From: Macrostomum hystrix
Taxonomy: Eukaryota > Platyhelminthes > Macrostomidae
Direction of reading: 5' to 3'
Assembly: GCA_950097015.1 (NCBI GenBank)
Contig: CATNEN010000001.1
Span: 10,934,001 to 10,998,000, forward strand
DNA: 64,000 nucleotides
Positions 58,866 to 64,000 of the stretch are shown in pieces. Under the pieces are notes generated by a model. It searched no databases. It saw only the letters and a program-made list of their open reading frames with translations, and was not told the origin of the DNA. Both the position numbers and the translations under genes were made by a program. How positions within the stretch are numbered: the stretch's first letter is position 1; each line of letters opens with the position of its first letter.

Positions 58866-59449
58866 AGTTCATAAGAACACCATAAATAAAAGTCAAACAA
58901 AAGTCGTTATGTTTTCACCGCTAAACTTGATTGCACTTTTTTAATCAAGGAATATAGTAGATAAAAGTGTAATTATTAGCATACATATCTGCTAAAAATT
59001 AATTTCAGGTTCGAGCTTAAATAGTTCATAATTCATAAAAAATGGTCAAAAAATCAACACTTAACTAAGCATATTGTACATAAATAAAAGATTATAAATC
59101 AACTAGATGGAAAGATATCAATTAGATATAAATTAACAAGAAATACAAAATATTGTAAATCAACAGGTAAGGCATCGTCAAAGCAATCGAATATGCAAAA
59201 AATATGCACAGTTTTGACAAAGAGAACAGTCTGCAAGAAATCTGAAGCCTCTAACATTTAGCAAATGCGCGAAAAACTACGTTATAAAGCCAGTCAGTCC
59301 GTATGGTTTGAGTTCATAAATATAAATATAAACAGCGACTTTGACAATTAAAAGAGTATTAAAAAACTATAAACAATTCATGATTGTAAATTGATTTCGT
59401 TTAGCATAAGCCAGAACTAAAAGGAGACAGAATTGAAAACTGTAATATA
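58866..59449. other. AT-rich spacer
   Basis: No gene recognised. Confidence 0.5.
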
Positions 59450-61325
59450 TAGGGATTGGAGGGCTGAGAGGAGCGAGTGTACATTGTGATCGATAGGGAT
59501 TGGAGGGCTGAGAGGAGCGAGTGTACATTGTGATCGATAGGGATTGGAGGGCTGAGAGGAGCGAGTGTACATTGTGATCGATAGGGATTGGAGGGCTGAG
59601 AGGAGCGAGTGTACATTGTGATCGATAGGGATTGGAGGGCTGAGAGGAGCGAGTGTACATTGTGATCGATAGGGATTGGAGGGCTGAGAGGAGCGAGTGT
59701 ACATTGTGATCGATAGGGATTGGAGGGCTGAGAGGAGCGAGTGTACATTGTGATCGATAGGGATTGGAGGGCTGAGAGGAGCGAGTGTACATTGTGATCG
59801 ATAGGGATTGGAGGGCTGAGGAGCGAGTGTACATTGTGATCGATAGGGATTGGAGGGCTGAGAGGAGCGAGTGTACATTGTGATCGATAGGGATTGGAGG
59901 GCTGAGAGGAGCGAGTGTACATTGTGATCGATAGGGATTGGAGGGCTGAGAGGAGCGAGTGTACATTGTGATCGATAGGGATTGGAGGGCTGAGAGGAGC
60001 GAGTGTACATTGTGATCGATAGGGATTGTAGGGCTGAGAGGAGCGAGTGTACATTGTGATCGATAGGGATTGGAGGGCTGAGAGGAGCGAGTGTACATTG
60101 TGATCGATAGGGATTGGAGGGCTGAGAGGAGCGAGTGTACATTGTGATCGATAGGGATTGGAGGGCTGAGAGGAGCGAGTGTACATTGTGATCGATAGGG
60201 ATTGGAGGGCTGAGAGGAGCGAGTGTACATTGTGATCGATAGGGATTGGAGGGCTGAGAGGAGCGAGTGTACATTGTGATCGATAGGGATTGGAGGGCTG
60301 AGAGGAGCGAGTGTACATTGTGATCGATGAAGATTGGAGGGCTGAGGAGCGAGTGTACATTGGGATCGATAGGGATTGGAGGGCTGAGGAGCGAGTGTAC
60401 ATTGGGATCGATGAAGATTGGAGGGCTGAGAGGAGCGAGTGTACATTGGGATCGATGAAGATTGGAGGGCTGAGAGGAGCGAGTGTACATTGGGATCGAT
60501 GAAGATTGGAGGGCTGAGAGGAGCGAGTGTACATTGGGATCGATAGGGATTGGAGGGCTGAGGAGCGAGTGTACATTGTGATCGATAGGGATTGGAGGGC
60601 TGAGGAGCGAGTGTACATTGTGATCGATAGGGATTGGAGGGCTGAGAGGAGCGAGTGTACATTGTGATCGATAGGGATTGGAGGGCTGAGAGGAGCGAGT
60701 GTACATTGTGATCGATAGGGATTGGAGGGCTGAGAGGAGCGAGTGTACATTGTGATCGATGAAGATTGGAGGGCTGAGGAGCGAGTGTACATTGGGATCG
60801 ATAGGGATTGGAGGGCTGAGAGGAGCGAGTGTACATTGGGATCGATGAAGATTGGAGGGCTGAGAGGAGCGAGTGTACATTGGGATCGATGAAGATTGGA
60901 GGGCTGAGAGGAGCGAGTGTACATTGGGATCGATAGGGATTGGAGGGCTGAGGAGCGAGTGTACATTGTGATCGATAGGGATTGGAGGGCTGAGGAGCGA
61001 GTGTACATTGTGATCGATAGGGATTGGAGGGCTGAGAGGAGCGAGTGTACATTGTGATCGATAGGGATTGGAGGGCTGAGAGGAGCGAGTGTACATTGTG
61101 ATCGATAGGGATTGGAGGGCTGAGAGGAGCGAGTGTACATTGTGATCGATGAAGATTGGAGGGCTGAGGAGCGAGTGTACATTGGGATCGATAGGGATTG
61201 GAGGGCTGAGAGGAGCGAGTCTACATTGGGATCGATAGGGATTGGAGGGCTGAGAGGAGCAAGTGTACATTGGGATCGTTAGGGATTGGAGGGCTAAGGA
61301 GCGAGTGTACATTGGGATCGATAGG
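59450..61325. repeat. tandem array, 44 bp unit with 41 bp variants
   Basis: About 43 copies of GAGGGCTGAGAGGAGCGAGT followed by GTACATTGTGATCGATAGGG and ATTG. A 41 bp form lacks AGG. From 60320 on, variants ATGAAGATTGG and ACATTGGGATC appear in a repeated order, forming higher-order blocks. Minus-strand frames of about 560-630 codons are artefacts. Confidence 0.95.
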
Positions 61326-61401
61326 TCGGGACAGTGTAAAATGTATCTAGTACTCGTGGTAGAAGCAATTCAACGAAATTCTCAAGACTTTAGCGCATAA
61401 A

Positions 61402-63996
61402 TCACAAGCAGATATCGACGCCAAACAGATTCTTGATTCGTTTCCTGGCGTCGCCAATGGCAGCAATAATCCCTGCCCTAAATGGATCAATAGAAGTGTC
61501 TTCAAGCATATCTCCAGCAGACCATTGGCGCATGTGGTGCAGCAGGCCTCCAGTGCTGGGGTCCAGCTGTTTGGTGCGACAATCATGCCAGCTCTTCCAA
61601 ACAAAATGAATGCCAATCTCTTTGATCTGTCTGGCCACCACTAGCAATTTGCTGCGCTCTGTGAATGGCAGCACAGCCTTGATGCGCTGCCGCCTGAGCA
61701 GGTTGGCGATCTGCAAGTCAAGGCGCATTGTCTGCGTGCAGGTCTTTGATCCAACCATGCTAAGTCCCAGATCCCACCATGCTAGTCCCAGATCCCACCA
61801 TGATAGTCCCAGATCCCACCATGATAGTCCCAGATCCCACCATGATAGTCCCAGATCCCACCATGCTATTCCCAGATCCCACCATGATAGTCCCAGATCC
61901 CACCATGATAGTCCCAGATCCCACCATGATAGTCCCAGATCCCACCATAATAGTCCCAGATCCCACCATGATAGTCCCAGATCCCACCATGATAGTCCCA
62001 GATCCAACCATGCTAAGTCCCAGATCCCACCATGCTAGTCCCAGATCCCACCATGGTAGTCCCAGATCCCACCATGCTATTCCCAGATCCCACCATGATA
62101 GTCCCAGATCCCACCATGATAGTCCCAGATCCCACCATGATAGTCCCAGATCCCACCATGCTATTCCCAGATCCCACCATGCTAGTCCCAGATCCCACCA
62201 TGCTATTCCCAGATCCCACCATGCTAGTCCCAGATCCCACCATGATAGTCCCAGATCCCACCATGCTATTCCCAGATCCCACCATGATAGTCCCAGATCC
62301 CACCATGCTAGTCCCAGATCCCACCATGCTATTCCCAGATCCCACCATGCTAGTCCCAGATCCCACCATGCTAGTCCCAGATCCCACCATGATAGTCCCA
62401 GATCCCACCATGATAGTCCCAGATCCCACCATGATAGTCCCAGATCCCACCATGATAGTCCCAGATCCCACCATGATAGTCCCAGATCCCACCATGATAG
62501 TCCCAGATCCCACCATAATAGTCCCAGATCCCACCATGATAGTCCCAGATCCCACCATGATAGTCCCAGATCCCACCATGCTAAGTCCCAGATCCCACCA
62601 TGCTAGTCCCAGATCCCACCATGCTAGTCCCAGATCCCACCATGCTATTCCCAGATCCCACCATGATAGTCCCAGATCCCACCATGATAGTCCCAGATCC
62701 CACCATGATAGTCCCAGATCCCACCATGATAGTCCCAGATCCCACCATGCTATTCCCAGATCCCACCATGCTAGTCCCAGATCCCACCATGCTAGTCCCA
62801 GATCCCACCATGATAGTCCCAGATCCCACCATGCTATTCCCAGATCCCACCATGATAGTCCCAGATCCCACCATGCTATTCCCAGATCCCACCATGCTAT
62901 TCCCAGATCCCACCATGCTAGTCCCAGATCCCACCGTGATAGTCCCAGATCCCACCATGCTAGTCCCAGATCCCACCATGCTATTCCCAGATCCCACCGT
63001 GATAGTCCCAGATCCCACCATGCTAATCCCAGATCCCACCATGCTAGTCCCAGATCCCACCATGCTATTCCCAGATCCCACCATGCTATTCCCAGATCCC
63101 ACCATGATAGTCCCAGATCCCACCATGATAGTCCCAGATCCCACCATGATAGTCCCAGATCCCACCATGATAGTCCCAGATCCCACCGTTATAGTCCCAG
63201 ATCCCACCATGATAGTCCCAGATCCCATGCTAGTCCCAGATCCCACCATGCTATTCCCAGATCCCACCGTGAATGTCCCAGATCCCATGCTAGTTCCAAA
63301 ATCCCACTAAGAGCTTACGATGATTGCGGGTTCAAAAATTACATGTCTCACCTTGCAGCCAGCAATATCGGCGGACAAGCCACCGGCCTCTTTAGAAGCT
63401 AAAGCAGCATTTGCAGCAGCACCCGGTGCCAGAGGCTGCTGCTGCTGCGGTGGAAAGACTCCATTGCGAAATCCCAAAGCACAGTAGCCTCCCATATCTT
63501 GAAGTGCATGAATTGTGGCGGCATTGCCCAGCGTTATAGCCTTCTGTTGTGGACCAACTGGCACAATGAATTCGTCAATGTCAATGAATGCAACCAGGCG
63601 ATATTTGTCTCTGGCTGAGTACAGACAGTCGTTCATGATCAGCATTTGGCCATGGTAGTGAATATCTTCGGTGTCAACCCCAGCAGCCAGAGACCAGGGA
63701 GTGAGACTGGCCCAGCCTAGACCAATGTAGTGCTTCAACACCCTGCTAGCGTGCATGGGCAGGCTCATGTTGTAAAAGAAGAAATGTTCCACACCCAGCA
63801 GGTGATTAACTTCAATGAATTCCACAAGGCGCATCGTGAATTGCATTTGTGTCTCCTCCTGGGCCACATAGCGCAGGGCGGTGATGCAAGCGGCTACACC
63901 GCTGCTGAAACCGGACACGTCAACCAATTGAACTGGCAAAGTCAGACTATTGCCTTTGGATCGGCTCGATGAAGCACCGTCGGCAGCTATTTGCAC
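61402..63996 (-). CDS. glycosyltransferase family 92 protein, 5' part outside the window
   Basis: Minus-strand exons 63996-63352 and 61731-61402 join in phase 0 and give 324 codons plus stop. The first starts directly after an acceptor-like CCAG at the window edge, so the N-terminus, with the expected signal anchor, is not seen. Motifs fit GT92 (formerly DUF23): MRLVEFIEVNHLLGVEHFFF, LKHYIGLGWASLTPW, GQMLIMNDCLYSA, AFIDIDEFIVP (the D-x-D type motif that binds metal and sugar nucleotide) and, in the last exon, IKEIGIHFVWKSW and GLLHHMRQW. Members are Golgi type II enzymes; the best studied, worm GALT-1, adds beta-1,4-galactose to core fucose. The substrate here is unknown. The intron (1,620 bp) is almost entirely a 21 bp array. 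Confidence 0.88.
61755..63300. repeat. tandem array, 21 bp unit, in the GT92 gene intron
   Basis: About 73 copies of AGTCCCAGATCCCACCAT plus GAT, GCT or a variant; ATTCCC for AGTCCC is the main alternative. A 21 bp unit keeps reading frames, so 188-456 codon frames are open on both strands (MVGSGTI-type on the minus), artefacts. It ends 50 bp from the upstream exon's donor (CAAG|GTGAGA at 63350-63351). Confidence 0.95.
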
Positions 63997-64000
63997 CTGG

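Noticed and set aside
61760-63402. MVGSGTI and PDPTM-type repeat proteins of up to 456 codons
   Set aside because: 21 bp intron array of the GT92 gene; frames on both strands overlap and lack independent start context.

Overview
The window is nuclear DNA of an animal. Protein-coding genes are split by GT-AG introns, exons are clearly GC-richer than the AT-rich spacers, and summing the array spans below, roughly 40% of the 64 kb is short-unit tandem repeats. Together with tRNA-derived SINEs, DNA transposons and compact lophotrochozoan-looking genes, this suggests a repeat-rich invertebrate. A free-living flatworm of the Macrostomum type is my best guess, but that is inference and no marker in the window proves it.

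Layout. 1-13.7 kb: gene-poor, seven tandem arrays (16, 31, 16, 20, 20, 20 and 20 bp units), one orphan minus-strand exon and two copies of a tRNA-derived SINE, one inserted inside an array. 13.7-23.9 kb: a complete 10.2 kb En/Spm (CACTA/CMC)-like DNA transposon with 14 bp terminal inverted repeats, a 3 bp target duplication, subterminal repeats, a multi-exon transposase (about 860 aa) and a second multi-exon gene (761 aa) with a B-box-like zinc cluster, Ala-rich repeats, a coiled coil and a BEN-like C-terminus. 26.0-27.5 kb: three small inverted-repeat elements, two with target-site duplications of 8 and 9 bp. 28.9-32.7 kb: LEO1 (Paf1 complex). 34.9-42.7 kb: an ANKRD6/diversin-like ankyrin protein. 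46.9-49.2 kb: ribonuclease H1. 51.1-55.8 kb: a WDR54-like WD-repeat protein. 61.4-64.0 kb: the 3' part of a glycosyltransferase family 92 gene on the minus strand.

The host genes are unrelated in function (transcription elongation, Wnt/planar polarity scaffold, RNA:DNA hybrid removal, WD scaffold, glycan synthesis). What joins them is architecture: all five carry introns filled by private tandem arrays with a different unit in each intron, and SINEs sit in the introns of LEO1 and WDR54. The two transposon genes instead have, apart from one inferred first intron, eleven compact introns of 73-131 bp without arrays. Very long open frames in the arrays are artefacts of stop-free units and are not annotated as genes. 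Exon models were assembled by hand from splice sites and reading-frame phase; every multi-exon model closes to a whole number of codons.
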